Shown here: piece after piece, positions 1 to 9,261 of the stretch
Position numbering within the stretch: the first letter of the stretch is position 1
Layout: the number at the start of each line of letters is the position of its first letter
NCBI GenBank assembly: GCA_017392945.1
Contig: JAFOSK010000027.1
Coordinates: 1-56,054 of the forward strand
Direction of reading: 5' to 3'
DNA length: 56,054 bases
Origin: Treponema sp.
GTDB taxonomy: Bacteria > Spirochaetota > Spirochaetia > Treponematales > Treponemataceae
Made by a program: the position numbers and the translations under genes
The notes under the pieces: generated by a model
Told to the model about the DNA's origin: nothing
Seen by the model: the letters and a program-made list of their open reading frames with translations, nothing else
Databases searched by the model: none

Positions 1-164
1 AAACAAAAATAAAGAGGATACTAAAAAAAACTTTTTTCATATAAAACTCCCTTACTTTTTATACAGTTATATTTGCACTAGTTTTAGAATTTGTCAAAAT
101 TTTTTTCAAAATGAGAGATAAAAATCATAAATTTTAAAAATATGCAATAGGTTTTAAAAAAAAC

Positions 165-192
165 TTGCATTATTTCAAATATCGGTTACCAT
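165..192 (+). promoter_or_regulatory. Probable promoter of the coiled-coil lipoprotein gene
   Basis: A -35-like TTGCAT (165-170) is separated by 16 bases from a -10-like TACCAT (187-192), about 30 bases before the ATG at 222. The 1-164 stretch before it is very A+T-rich and shows no gene. The match to the consensus is only moderate. Confidence 0.35.
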
Positions 193-221
193 AAACACAA
201 ACATAAAAGTAGAGGTTGATT

Positions 222-2174
222 ATGAAAAAAGTATTTATCTTAACATCTCTCTCCTTTATTCTATTTTCATGCAGCGACATCGGCTTAGGAGACACAATCG
301 GGAATCTGGACACAATTTACATTAATCAGTCAGTAGAACAGGAACAGAATTCAGATTCAAGAAGCGCAGTAGAAAGCATGGTTACCACTTATGCAGATTC
401 TTTTGAGGAAATCGGCAACCTTGTTTCAGAACTTTCAAACGCAGCATCATTTACAGACGAAGAATACGCAGAAAAACTCAAAAGTCTTGCATCTGCATTG
501 GAAACAATTGAAAAACTTCAGGAAGCGATGAAGGATATTGAAACATCTGACGGCAGAAAGCTTTCCGACCTGCTTGCGTTCGGCGATGCATCTAAAAAAA
601 TCGAACAGATAAAAAACACCATCGCAAACGGAACAAGTTCATCAACAGCAAAAGAAGAACTTGCAAGCATTCTTAAAGCAGGAACATCTTCCGAAACAGA
701 AGGCATTACAACACTTTCTGAGGCCGTTGAAAAAATCAAGGAACAGATAGAAAGCACAAAATCAGACCTGAAAAAACTTCTTGATGACAAGACCCTTGCG
801 GAACTTGGAGAAAACGCTACAGTAAGCGAAGTTATTGCAAAAATCGAAGAAAAAATAGAAAACAAAGAACTTGAGTTGGAAACTGCAAAAACTTCGCTCA
901 CAGACCTTCTTTCTGAAGAGCAGAAAAATTCACTCACAGGAAATGAAACTGTATCCGAGATAATCGAAAAAGTAAAAGAAGAACTTAATACAAAAAATAC
1001 AGAGCTTTCTTCTGCCAAAAACTCCCTTACAGAACTGCTTTCTGACGAACAGAAAGAAAATCTTACAGGGAACGAAACTGTTGCAGAAATAATTGAGAAG
1101 ATTGAGAACGAGCTGAAAGCACAGAAGAGTGAAATAGATGCTAAAAAAGCAGAAATCGCATCTCTTAACGCACAGATTGAAGCAGCCGGACTTAACGACG
1201 ATGAAAAGACAGCAAAAATTGCAGAATTAACAAGTGAGGTATCCTCCCTTGAATCAGAAAATACGAATGCAAAAGAAACGCTTATAAAACTTCTCACAGA
1301 CTCAAGCTCTGTTACAGATTCAATGACAGCTTCAGAAATTGCAGAACTTGTAAAAAAACAGCTCGAAGCAACAGAATCTGCACTTTCTGCAAAAACGACA
1401 GAACTTACAGAAAAAACAGCAAAGATAACGGAGATTCAGAATGAACTTGCTGAAGCAAAAAGTTCAATTTCAAATACAAAAACAAGTCTTTCCGAAATTC
1501 TTACTGCACTTGACAACAGCACAGACACATCATCACTGACGATAGAACAGATCATTGAAGCAATTTCTGAAAAAACGGCTGCACTTCAGTCCGAAAACAG
1601 TTCCTTAAATTCCGAAAAAGAAAATATTGCAACAGAATTGAGCGGAATTCTAAAACAAATAAATGAAAGCACCTACGGTAGCAGTTCGAATATGTCCCTG
1701 TCCGAAATGATTGCTGCAATAAAGACTGAAGTTGAATCATTGCAGGAACAGATTGAAAGCGGTCTGCTTGCATATTCTGAACTACAAAAACAGCTTACAA
1801 TCAAAAAAGGTGAAGATACAAAGAACTTATACAAAGGAACATGTTTGGAAGGTGTCAACCTTGATTACTTTGGACAGTCAGCAATCGTGGTTGACGTAAG
1901 TGCAAGTGGTTTCTTTATCTGTATTTCAGAAACAGAAGGCTCAACTTTGTATGCAGTTTTCGACACTTCTGATTGGACAGGCAGTTCAAAATCATTTACG
2001 ATTTATGAAGGAACCACTAAATCTACTGGCGTAACAGTAGAAAAAACTCAGGGATATCGGGAAATGCACAATATTATCCGCGGTCAGACATACAGAATTG
2101 AAACGTCTGATGGAAGTGCTGTGAAAATAAAAGCACTTGTAGACGGTTATTCAAATATTGCAAAAGTACAATGA
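222..2174 (+). CDS. Coiled-coil repeat lipoprotein, function unknown
   Basis: This 650-residue protein starts with MKK, a hydrophobic stretch and a Cys (SFILFSCSD), which is a spirochaetal lipoprotein signal, so it is probably anchored in a membrane facing the periplasm or outside. ATG 222 is preferred over an in-frame TTG at 216 because AGAGG sits 6 bases before it. Residues about 40-545 are Glu/Lys/Ser-rich predicted coiled coil. They contain about six related units of 37-50 residues around the motif LL...T-(V/A)-(S/A)-EII-x-KI, the clearest being three consecutive copies with LTGNETV or a variant. The last ~110 residues form a separate beta-rich domain with Tyr, Gly and aromatic residues, which I do not recognise. 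It is followed by a strong terminator, so it looks monocistronic. A structural or surface role is inference. Confidence 0.8.
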   Translation: MKKVFILTSLSFILFSCSDIGLGDTIGNLDTIYINQSVEQEQNSDSRSAVESMVTTYADSFEEIGNLVSELSNAASFTDEEYAEKLKSLASALETIEKLQEAMKDIETSDGRKLSDLLAFGDASKKIEQIKNTIANGTSSSTAKEELASILKAGTSSETEGITTLSEAVEKIKEQIESTKSDLKKLLDDKTLAELGENATVSEVIAKIEEKIENKELELETAKTSLTDLLSEEQKNSLTGNETVSEIIEKVKEELNTKNTELSSAKNSLTELLSDEQKENLTGNETVAEIIEKIENELKAQKSEIDAKKAEIASLNAQIEAAGLNDDEKTAKIAELTSEVSSLESENTNAKETLIKLLTDSSSVTDSMTASEIAELVKKQLEATESALSAKTTELTEKTAKITEIQNELAEAKSSISNTKTSLSEILTALDNSTDTSSLTIEQIIEAISEKTAALQSENSSLNSEKENIATELSGILKQINESTYGSSSNMSLSEMIAAIKTEVESLQEQIESGLLAYSELQKQLTIKKGEDTKNLYKGTCLEGVNLDYFGQSAIVVDVSASGFFICISETEGSTLYAVFDTSDWTGSSKSFTIYEGTTKSTGVTVEKTQGYREMHNIIRGQTYRIETSDGSAVKIKALVDGYSNIAKVQ

Positions 2175-2262
2175 TTATAAATAAGGCAGTCAATAATTGC
2201 AGGCTGTAAAAAACAAAAGAAGCGTCCCTGATTACAGGACACAGTAGTTACGCTGATTTTAA

Positions 2263-2302
2263 GGACTGATTCCTAAATCATAGAGGAGTCAGTCTTTTTT
2301 TT
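2263..2302 (+). terminator. Rho-independent terminator of the lipoprotein gene
   Basis: An 11-bp stem (GACTGATTCCT with AGGAGTCAGTC, one G-T pair) is followed by eight T. A smaller hairpin (CCTG-atta-CAGG inside AGCGT/ACGCT, 2221-2254) lies just before it, so the 3' untranslated region is structured. Confidence 0.88.
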
Positions 2303-2334
2303 GCAATAATCACACTCTTCTATAATGATAGAGT

Positions 2335-2363
2335 TTTTCATTTTTATTAAACTCATATATAAT
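2335..2363 (+). promoter_or_regulatory. Promoter placing the GH31 start at the ATG (leaderless candidate)
   Basis: A perfect -10 TATAAT (2358-2363) is followed by six bases and then the ATG at 2370. A weak -35 TTTTCA is at 2335-2340. There is no Shine-Dalgarno before the ATG, so transcription from this box would start on or next to the start codon. A second TATAAT is at 2321-2326. Confidence 0.5.
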
Positions 2364-2369
2364 AGAGAT

Positions 2370-4550
2370 ATGAAAAAAATAATATTAAACGCATTAATTG
2401 CATTCGGACTCACATTTAACGCATTTTGCTTTTCAAAATTACAATTTGAAAACGGAACAACCCTTATCTTTGAACCATGCAGCGACGGTTCAATTAGATT
2501 TGAAGCGATCGGGCAGAATCCAAAAACCCCTGTAAAAGATCTTGAATTGAAAAAAACTAAAGCAGATTCTGAATTCGTTCAAAACGACGACAATTCTTTT
2601 GTCTGGCAGAACTACGAAATCATTCCATTAGAAGATGGGTACACTCTAAAAGCAGGAGACCAGGAACTTTACACTTCCAGACTCAGTGATGACGGAAAAA
2701 TCATCCGCGAAAAGCGAACATGGAAAACAGCGACCGGATTTTACGGATTTGGACAGGCAAGCAGAAAAGCGAATCTTTCAAATCAGTCTTTTACAATTTA
2801 CAATGAATCAAAATATGGCGATCATGCCTACATATTCATTCCCTTTTATGTAACAAACGAAAGCACCGCCGTATATTACAATGCAAATGGAAGAGACAAA
2901 ATATATTTTCAGAATGGTGATGATTCAGAACTATATAGGAGCGAATATCACAGAATTGAATGTTATATCCGGCAGGAAGCAAGCATAAAGGATGCAGTCG
3001 CCAATTTTTATAAAGAAACTGAAAGTCTCTGCATTCTCCCAGAATGGGCATACGGATACATTCAGTCAAAATACGGTTACAAATCTTCTGAAGAAGTAAT
3101 TGAACTGATTGAAAATTTTAAGAAACATGAAATTCCTCTGTCAGCCGTAGTTTTGGATTTATATTGGTTTAAACACATGGGAGACATTTTCTGGACAGCC
3201 CCGGCTTTTTCAAACTATTCTGAGCTGAATGACTATATGGAACAGAACGACATAAAACTTATAACTATTACAGAACCATTCTTTACCACAGAATCAAGCT
3301 CATTTCAGGAACTGCAGAAAAAAGAGCTTCTGTGCAAAAATAAAAATGGAAAAACAGCCCTATGGAGAGACTGGTGGTGCTTTGATGATAAAACTGGAGG
3401 AATCTTTAATCCCATAGGAAAGAATGTAAAGGCTTTTATGTCAAAAAAATACAGCGCAATGATTGACTCAGGCATTGATGGTTTCTGGACAGATTTAGGA
3501 GAACCGGAAGGCGCAAAAGACGATCTTAAATACGGAAAATTTGATGAACAAGATTTTCACAACTACTACAACTACTATTGGACAAAAGCATTATATGAAG
3601 GGGTTCATGACACAAAACCCGACCAGAGACTTTTTATTCTAAGCCGCTCAGCTGGAACCGGATCTGGAAAATTCAATGTATCCGTATGGTCAGGAGATGT
3701 TTCTGTAAGCTGGCCGGCATTGAAAAATCAGATATCATACGGACTTAACACCGGAATTTCAGCTCTCCCATACTGGGGAAGCGATGTCGGTGGCTTCGTA
3801 CAGCCAAATTCTCCAGAAGAACTGTATCTGCGATGGCAGCAGTTCGGGGCATTTACACCTGTCTACAGAGCACACGGAACAGGAAACAGAGAACCTTTTA
3901 AATTCTCTGAAAAAATCGAAAAACTCGTGCTCTCTGTTATAAAGACCCGTTACAGGTTGCTTCCTTACATCTATTCAACAGCAAGACAGACAATGGACGG
4001 GCTTCCAATGATGCGCGGAATGTATTACGAAACAAAATCAACACCAGAACAGTTCTTAAACTCGCAGTATATGTTCGGAGATGCCTTCCTGATTTCTCCT
4101 GTAATGGAGGAAATGGCTGACTCAAGTGATCATAAAGTCTGGCTTCCAGCCGGCACCTGGTACAATTTCTTTACAATGGAAAAAATTTCCTCAGACAGAG
4201 ACAAAGTATTAAATATGAAAGTTTCTTTGGAAACCGTTCCTGTCTTTGTAAAATCAGGCTCAATAATCCCTATGAAAGAAGAAAACAATAACGTACTTTT
4301 TGTATTCCCAGAAAAAGGAATCAAAAATTCCTTTACGCTATACAAGGACGACGGCAAAACCGAAGCATACAAAAAAGGGGATTATGCAGAAATAAAGTTT
4401 ACTTTAGACGGAAACAAGCTTTACGCAGAATCAAAAGGAAAAGAAGAATTTATGCCAAAAGAATTCTGTGTAATCTACCCAGGAAACACAGATTTATCAA
4501 AAGGTCGCCGAGTAAACCTGAAAGAACTTGAAAACGGAATAGAACTATAA
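2370..4550 (+). CDS. Secreted glycoside hydrolase family 31 (alpha-glucosidase/xylosidase type)
   Basis: This is a 726-residue retaining glycosidase of family GH31, which removes alpha-linked glucose or xylose from oligosaccharides. The N-terminus (MKKIILNALIAFGLTF, ending near FCFS) is a signal peptide, so it acts in the periplasm or outside. The beta-sandwich N-domain runs to about residue 220 and the (beta/alpha)8 barrel to about 570. The GH31 nucleophile motif GFWTDLGEPE is present, with Asp375 as the likely nucleophile. WSGDVS follows with the likely acid/base Asp. RAHGTGNREP and a C-terminal beta domain are also typical. The ATG at 2370 is chosen because the signal peptide begins there; in-frame codons back to 2325 lack support. 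The exact substrate cannot be read from the sequence. Confidence 0.92.
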   Translation: MKKIILNALIAFGLTFNAFCFSKLQFENGTTLIFEPCSDGSIRFEAIGQNPKTPVKDLELKKTKADSEFVQNDDNSFVWQNYEIIPLEDGYTLKAGDQELYTSRLSDDGKIIREKRTWKTATGFYGFGQASRKANLSNQSFTIYNESKYGDHAYIFIPFYVTNESTAVYYNANGRDKIYFQNGDDSELYRSEYHRIECYIRQEASIKDAVANFYKETESLCILPEWAYGYIQSKYGYKSSEEVIELIENFKKHEIPLSAVVLDLYWFKHMGDIFWTAPAFSNYSELNDYMEQNDIKLITITEPFFTTESSSFQELQKKELLCKNKNGKTALWRDWWCFDDKTGGIFNPIGKNVKAFMSKKYSAMIDSGIDGFWTDLGEPEGAKDDLKYGKFDEQDFHNYYNYYWTKALYEGVHDTKPDQRLFILSRSAGTGSGKFNVSVWSGDVSVSWPALKNQISYGLNTGISALPYWGSDVGGFVQPNSPEELYLRWQQFGAFTPVYRAHGTGNREPFKFSEKIEKLVLSVIKTRYRLLPYIYSTARQTMDGLPMMRGMYYETKSTPEQFLNSQYMFGDAFLISPVMEEMADSSDHKVWLPAGTWYNFFTMEKISSDRDKVLNMKVSLETVPVFVKSGSIIPMKEENNNVLFVFPEKGIKNSFTLYKDDGKTEAYKKGDYAEIKFTLDGNKLYAESKGKEEFMPKEFCVIYPGNTDLSKGRRVNLKELENGIEL

Positions 4551-4569
4551 TTAACAAAATTTTCTGATA

Positions 4570-4600
4570 CGTTCTAATATTTTCAATAAATGTTAGAACG
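4570..4600. terminator. Inverted repeat between convergent genes, possible bidirectional terminator
   Basis: CGTTCTAA (4570-4577) pairs with TTAGAACG (4593-4600), with an A+T-rich loop that can extend the stem. It lies between the GH31 stop and the end of the minus-strand pseudouridine synthase and includes that gene's stop codon. No long T run follows on either strand, so termination is not certain. Confidence 0.45.
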
Positions 4601-5564
4601 GACAGACAGCCGTAACAGATATCATTTTTTCGCTTACAGGATGAATAAATTCAAGCCTGTAAGCGTGAAGCATGATTCTTTCTGCAGGTTCTCCCCCATA
4701 AAGAGTATCACCAACAATTGGAAGACCGCAGCTTGCAAGATGAACTCGAATCTGATGAGTGCGGCCAGTAAAAAGCTCTGCACGTAAGAGCAAGGTCTCC
4801 GCAGAAGTTTTTTTTGTATACAATGAAGCACTGTTTCTTTTTTCTTCTATATAAAAATCTGTTTTTGAGTAAAGTCCTCCGTGACTTTCGGACACTCTGC
4901 CCCACTTTGCAGCTTGACTTTTTGCACTTATTCGATTCATATACATTTCGACCGAAAACGAACAGTTCTTTTCAATCTCTACAGAACATGACGGCAAAGG
5001 CTTACACAGACATTTGTAGATTTTTGTAAAATGATGACTTTCAAACATTTTCTGAATGTTTTTATTTACAGAACGCTGTTTTGTAAAAAGAATAACTCCG
5101 CTGGTTTCACGATCAAGACGATGCATTATTCCCACATAAGGAGGATTCCGCAACGCAGGATTTTTATTCCAAAGATAACGAACGACAGCCGCATGCAGAT
5201 TATCACGCTTTTCACCCCCGACAATAGTTTCTTCTGTAGGAAAAAATGCTGGTTTATTAACACAAATTAAAAACTCATCCTCAAAAAGGACGTCTTTTTC
5301 TGTAAGCTCGAATTTTATGTCATCCGGCTGTTTTTCATAAAAAAACTTTTCTTCATCAAAGTTTACACAGACACAAGATTTACCTCTTAGTTCAAAGGCG
5401 GGTCGTCGGCATTGCATTTCATTCACCTTTACAGAACCAGCAACAATAAGTCTTCGGATTTTTGAATTGCTTGCATTCTGCGGATCCAGTAATTTTTTGG
5501 GAAGTTCTTTGCGTAAAAATTCATCAAGCCGTATTTTTTCGAAAGTTGTAAAAACGTATGTCAT
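4593..5564 (-). CDS. RluA-family RNA pseudouridine synthase
   Basis: This 323-residue enzyme converts specific uridines in rRNA or tRNA to pseudouridine. An S4-like RNA-binding domain (about residues 10-75, DEFLRKEL...KIRRLIVAGSVKVNE) precedes the catalytic domain. The RluA signature HRLDRETSGVILF contains the catalytic Asp, and HQIRVHLASCGLPIVGD is the second conserved block. Its ATG overlaps the TGA of the preceding gene by four bases (5561-5564), so the two are probably translationally coupled. It closes the apt-asnA operon. Whether it is RluA, C or D type, and the exact target uridine, cannot be told. Confidence 0.93.
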   Translation of the reverse strand: MTYVFTTFEKIRLDEFLRKELPKKLLDPQNASNSKIRRLIVAGSVKVNEMQCRRPAFELRGKSCVCVNFDEEKFFYEKQPDDIKFELTEKDVLFEDEFLICVNKPAFFPTEETIVGGEKRDNLHAAVVRYLWNKNPALRNPPYVGIMHRLDRETSGVILFTKQRSVNKNIQKMFESHHFTKIYKCLCKPLPSCSVEIEKNCSFSVEMYMNRISAKSQAAKWGRVSESHGGLYSKTDFYIEEKRNSASLYTKKTSAETLLLRAELFTGRTHQIRVHLASCGLPIVGDTLYGGEPAERIMLHAYRLEFIHPVSEKMISVTAVCPF

Positions 5565-6559
5565 ATAATCCTGTAATCAGGTCCTTCGTCCGTAAGAAAA
5601 AGCAGAGATTTACAATGTTCCATACAGACATCATTTGCAAAACTTTCAATATCCATACATTCAGGACCAAATAAATCATCAGGATTATAACTAGTTTCTA
5701 TTTCAATGTTCTTTCCATCGCTAACAACCCTGCTGAACGCACCATTCAATCTTACAAGATCCTTCACGGCGGCAAAAACAGGCAGAGCCCTCTTTTCTTC
5801 ATATTTCATTTGAAGAAAATTAAGCTGCATTTTTTCAATTTCTTCATGCGGTACTGATTCAGGAACAAAACCACTCTTAAAATCGCAATTATTTACGCGC
5901 TGCCATTCTGCAAAATCAGCAAAAAACTTCGATGCAGGCATCTTCAAAGGCTTCAGCACAGAAATAAACCATGGAACAGCACGGCCGGCAGAATAAAAAG
6001 TTCGGGCAGCAAAAGCAATATTTCTAGCAAAATGAATATTTTCGCCACTGAACAGTCCTGTGACCCTGGCACCAGCCATAAGCTCAGAATCTTCCGTCTG
6101 AGGAAAATCAATGTGATTAGGATACTGCCCCAACGTAAAATCAAGACGGTCGCAGAAATCCCTTAAAGAATCACCTGGCTTTTCCGCAAAAGAAAGACTT
6201 ACTCCGAATACAAGACCGGCATTATTCAATGCTGCACAACGTCTGGAATAAAACTTTTTATCAAAAAGAAGTCCTTGATTTTTCCCTTCTGCAAGAACGG
6301 GCTCAAAAGCCATTTCTACGGAGCAATTTAGGTTCATACATTGACGACATACATCCATATCAATGTTGTGGGGATCAACTGTAAAAGAGACGAAAAGATC
6401 CGGCGCTTCTCGCTCCACGGCTTTTAAGAATTTGAGAAGCCTTCCTTTATCCTTTGCAAGAATCTGGTCATGAACAGAAAGCTCTGTGACACCGTTTTTA
6501 ACGCACTCACTGAGCTTTGACTCAAGTTCACTACTAGTATATTCGAATTGCTTTATCAT
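5561..6559 (-). CDS. Radical-SAM-like TIM-barrel protein lacking the iron-sulfur motif
   Basis: This 332-residue protein resembles the back two thirds of radical SAM enzymes. ELSVHDQ, then VSFTVDPHNID, VEMAFEPV and the block GLVFGVSLSFAEKPGDSLRDF match the strand/loop pattern of B12-type or oxygen-independent-coproporphyrinogen-type radical SAM proteins. The N-terminal CxxxCxxC that binds the 4Fe-4S cluster is absent, so chemistry by a SAM radical is unlikely unless a partner supplies it. Cys residues occur elsewhere (CRQCMNLNC; CMEHC near the end) but not in that spacing. ATG 6559 follows an in-frame TTG at 6562. It sits 14 bases after asnA and overlaps the next gene. The family assignment is by eye and the function is unknown. 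Confidence 0.65.
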   Translation of the reverse strand: MIKQFEYTSSELESKLSECVKNGVTELSVHDQILAKDKGRLLKFLKAVEREAPDLFVSFTVDPHNIDMDVCRQCMNLNCSVEMAFEPVLAEGKNQGLLFDKKFYSRRCAALNNAGLVFGVSLSFAEKPGDSLRDFCDRLDFTLGQYPNHIDFPQTEDSELMAGARVTGLFSGENIHFARNIAFAARTFYSAGRAVPWFISVLKPLKMPASKFFADFAEWQRVNNCDFKSGFVPESVPHEEIEKMQLNFLQMKYEEKRALPVFAAVKDLVRLNGAFSRVVSDGKNIEIETSYNPDDLFGPECMDIESFANDVCMEHCKSLLFLTDEGPDYRII

Positions 6560-6573
6560 CAAAACAAATGAAA

Positions 6574-7605
6574 TTAAAGAACTGGAATTCCAGCTTTTTC
6601 ACAAGCTTCAATTTCACTCTTTGGCCATTCGCTTACCTGAACTTCGCAAATATGAGCTTTACGAAGCAGGAACATACAAAGACGGGACTGTCCGATACCG
6701 CCACCAAGGGTATACGCCAGCTCTCCATTAAGAAGTTTCTTTTGGAAAGGAAGGTTTGCACGTTCTTCGCAACCACGCTCCTTAAGCTGACGCAAAAGAC
6801 TTTCTGGACTTACGCGAATACCCATAGAAGAAAGCTCAAAAGCACGCCCCAAAGTTTCATTCCATACAATAATATCACCGTTAAGACCAACATGACCGTC
6901 GCCTGCATCACTGATCCAATCATCATAATCAGGAGCCCTTCCATCGTGAATAGAACCATCCGGCAATTTTCCACCGATTCCTGCAATGAATACAGCACCG
7001 TATTTCTTTGCAACTTCGTTTTCACGTTCTTTAGGAGTAAGCCCAGGATATTCGCGGAGCAAATCGTCTGAGTATACAAGTTTGATGTCATCCGGCAAAA
7101 TCGGTTCGAACATAGAATAGCGGTCATAGATATAGAATTCTGTACGTTTAAGAGTTCTGTAAATCTTCTTCACGATATCAAAAAGATAGAAAACCGTACG
7201 ATCCTTTTCATCAATTGCCATACACCAGTCCCACTGGTCTACATACAAAGAATGAACTGCATCAAGTTCCTCATCAGGACGAATGGCATTCATATCTGTA
7301 TAGATTCCGAATCCAGGCTTGCATCCCAATTCTGTAACTTTAAGACGCTTCCATTTTGCAAGCGACTGAACGATTTCCATTTTCTGTCCGTTCATTCCTT
7401 TTACATTGAATGAAACCGGCTTTTCAACACCATTAAGATCATCATTTATACCTGTTCCTGCCGGAACAAAAAGCGGAGCCGTAACACGGGTAAGATTAAG
7501 CTCCGTAGCAAGAGAAACCTGAAAGAAATCTTTTATGCTGACAATCGCACGTTCTGTTTCCTTTACATCAAGTATAGGTTTGTAATTTTTAGGCAAGTTA
7601 GACAT
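6574..7605 (-). CDS. asnA: Aspartate-ammonia ligase (asparagine synthetase A)
   Basis: This 343-residue cytoplasmic enzyme makes asparagine from aspartate, ammonia and ATP, and is related to class II aminoacyl-tRNA synthetases. Recognisable AsnA blocks are VTAPLFVPAGTGINDDLNGVEKPVSF, QSLAKWKR, the DMNAIRPDEELDAVHSLYVDQWDW block, and the C-terminal GGGIGQSRLCMFLL motif 3 that binds ATP. Length fits the family (about 330). GGGG sits 6-7 bases before the ATG. It lies 18 bases after apt in the same operon. The window also ends in asnS, so asparagine is made and charged directly. Confidence 0.97.
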   Translation of the reverse strand: MSNLPKNYKPILDVKETERAIVSIKDFFQVSLATELNLTRVTAPLFVPAGTGINDDLNGVEKPVSFNVKGMNGQKMEIVQSLAKWKRLKVTELGCKPGFGIYTDMNAIRPDEELDAVHSLYVDQWDWCMAIDEKDRTVFYLFDIVKKIYRTLKRTEFYIYDRYSMFEPILPDDIKLVYSDDLLREYPGLTPKERENEVAKKYGAVFIAGIGGKLPDGSIHDGRAPDYDDWISDAGDGHVGLNGDIIVWNETLGRAFELSSMGIRVSPESLLRQLKERGCEERANLPFQKKLLNGELAYTLGGGIGQSRLCMFLLRKAHICEVQVSEWPKSEIEACEKAGIPVL

Positions 7606-7623
7606 ATTTTTCCCCTTATATCC

Positions 7624-8157
7624 CTATTTTCCACCGTAATTAATCAATGTCGAAACACACGATGGTGTCAAAACCTTTTCATAGTTCAATTCCGGCAGTC
7701 CGATCACTCCAAAGAAATCGGATACAGTTCCACCACCCTGTTCTATAAGGTTTCGCGCAGCTGTAAGAGTTCCTCCAGTAGCAATAAGGTCATCAACGAC
7801 CAGATAATTTTTTCCAGCTTGAATATCTGTTTTTTGAACTTCAATTTCCGCAGTTCCATATTCAAGAGAATACTTTGCGGAATAAGTTTCTCCGGGGAGC
7901 TTACCTTTTTTTCTTACCAAAACAAGAGGAAGTCCTCTACGGATTGCAAAAGGAGATGCCAGAAGAAAGCCCCGCGCTTCAATTGCGACAACAGCATCTA
8001 TTTGTTTATTCTCGTAAAGTTCAACCATACGGTCAATACAGATTTTAAAAGCCTTTGGTTCTACAAAGATTCCTGTTACATCATAAAAAAGAATTCCCTC
8101 TTTTGGAAAATCAGGAATACGTCTGATCGCTCTATCAAGAATTTCTAAGTCGCTCAT
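7624..8157 (-). CDS. apt: Adenine phosphoribosyltransferase
   Basis: This 177-residue purine salvage enzyme converts adenine and PRPP to AMP. The PRPP-binding motif VVDDLIATGGTLTAA (about residues 119-133) and the N-terminal RRIPDFPKEGILFYDVT block identify it, and the length is standard. The ATG has no Shine-Dalgarno. A TAGAAT -10 box ends six bases upstream, so it is probably translated from a leaderless mRNA. It is the first gene of an apt-asnA-(radical-SAM-like)-RluA operon with gaps of 18 and 14 bases and then an overlap. Confidence 0.97.
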   Translation of the reverse strand: MSDLEILDRAIRRIPDFPKEGILFYDVTGIFVEPKAFKICIDRMVELYENKQIDAVVAIEARGFLLASPFAIRRGLPLVLVRKKGKLPGETYSAKYSLEYGTAEIEVQKTDIQAGKNYLVVDDLIATGGTLTAARNLIEQGGGTVSDFFGVIGLPELNYEKVLTPSCVSTLINYGGK

Positions 8158-8163
8158 GCTACT

Positions 8164-8192
8164 ATTCTAATGTTGTTTTGCACGTTTTTCAA
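8164..8192 (-). promoter_or_regulatory. Promoter of apt, leaderless arrangement
   Basis: On the minus strand TTGAAA (8192-8187), a 17-base spacer and TAGAAT (8169-8164) form a good sigma-70 promoter. Exactly six bases separate the -10 box from the apt ATG, so the start site falls on or next to the start codon. Confidence 0.7.
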
Positions 8193-8293
8193 CGGGAAAT
8201 ATTAAAGAGAGAAAATATTTTTATAGTTTTTTTTGCAGACCATCTTCAAAGCCGTTTGCCAAGCCTCCGGATCTTATTCTGCAGCAACCAGAA

Positions 8294-9190
8294 TCAGGTT
8301 TTGCGAACAGTACGGATTGACCCCATTCTCATGCGCTTTTCTCTGGTATCCTCAAGAAGCGATTTTAGTTTTTCGGAATCTTCTGAAGCAACAGCTGCCT
8401 TGAACTCGTCCATTTTTTTCTGAAAATTCTCGATATGAGAAACAAGCTTATCTTTATTAGAAATAAACAATTCCGTCCAAAGAGGAGCATTTATCATGGC
8501 AATACGAGTAAGATCCTCAAAACTTCCGCCTCCAAATGCAGTTATTTCAGGATCTTCTGCACTTTCAACAAGTGCACTGGCAATAACATGACAAAGCTGG
8601 CTTGTAAAGCCTATCTTATAGTCATGAATATCACATGTAGTTTCAGTAATTCGCGTAAATCCCATCCCAAGGACAAGGTCGCGCACAAGGGAAAGATTTT
8701 CATTTTTATTGAACGGCTGTGCACACAGAATATAATTATGATTAACAAAGAATTCTGCCTTTGAATTAGCATAACCTTCCTTTTCACCGCCAGCCATAGG
8801 ATGACCGATTATAAAATCAACATCATCCCTGAGTATTGAAGGAAGTTCCTTTTCAAAAATCCCCTTTACGCCACTTATATCTGTCACAATTGCACCAGAT
8901 TTAAACTCGTCACGGTGAACTTTCAGAAAATCAAGAGTAGCATGAGGATAAAGGCAAACGAAGACTATGTCACATTCCGGGAGCATTTCAGAAACCCGGT
9001 CAGACGTGAAAGTTCTATCAGCCACACCATCCTCAGACGCCATTGAAAGACAAGCAGTACTTCGGTTACATACATAGATTCTTCCGGAAGACCCATTCAT
9101 ACAAAGAATTTTTTCTCTGATTGCCTTTGCAAAAGAGCCCCCCATAATTCCGAGCCCTACAATTCCATATGTCAAATTTTTAAGTTCCAT
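8294..9190 (-). CDS. Prephenate dehydrogenase-like (TyrA family)
   Basis: This 298-residue NAD(P)-dependent enzyme is of the prephenate/arogenate dehydrogenase family, which gives the tyrosine precursor. The Rossmann motif GIVGLGIMGGSFAKAI is at residues about 7-22. The catalytic block GHPMAGGEKEGY contains the conserved His and Gly-rich loop, and the all-helical C-terminal domain includes TSQLCHVIASALV and GGGSFEDLTRIA. ATG 9190 is chosen because GGAGAA lies just before it; the frame is open further upstream without an initiation signal. tsaD ends 71 bases upstream. No chorismate mutase domain is fused. The substrate could also be arogenate. Confidence 0.9.
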   Translation of the reverse strand: MELKNLTYGIVGLGIMGGSFAKAIREKILCMNGSSGRIYVCNRSTACLSMASEDGVADRTFTSDRVSEMLPECDIVFVCLYPHATLDFLKVHRDEFKSGAIVTDISGVKGIFEKELPSILRDDVDFIIGHPMAGGEKEGYANSKAEFFVNHNYILCAQPFNKNENLSLVRDLVLGMGFTRITETTCDIHDYKIGFTSQLCHVIASALVESAEDPEITAFGGGSFEDLTRIAMINAPLWTELFISNKDKLVSHIENFQKKMDEFKAAVASEDSEKLKSLLEDTREKRMRMGSIRTVRKT

Positions 9191-9261
9191 ATTTTCTCCA
9201 GAGCGAATGTTGTTTTTTTGCCTGGCAAATCCAGAATTTACCAAAACTCTTGGCAGCTGGC

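Noticed and set aside
518..1297. Long open frame on the minus strand inside the coiled-coil lipoprotein gene
   Set aside because: It is antisense to a repetitive Glu/Lys/Ser-rich gene, gives a low-complexity Ser/Phe/Val product, and has no ribosome site.
8157..8294. Terminator between the tyrA-like gene and apt
   Set aside because: The hairpin there is followed by an A run, not a T run, on the coding strand. The T run is on the opposite strand, where no gene ends.
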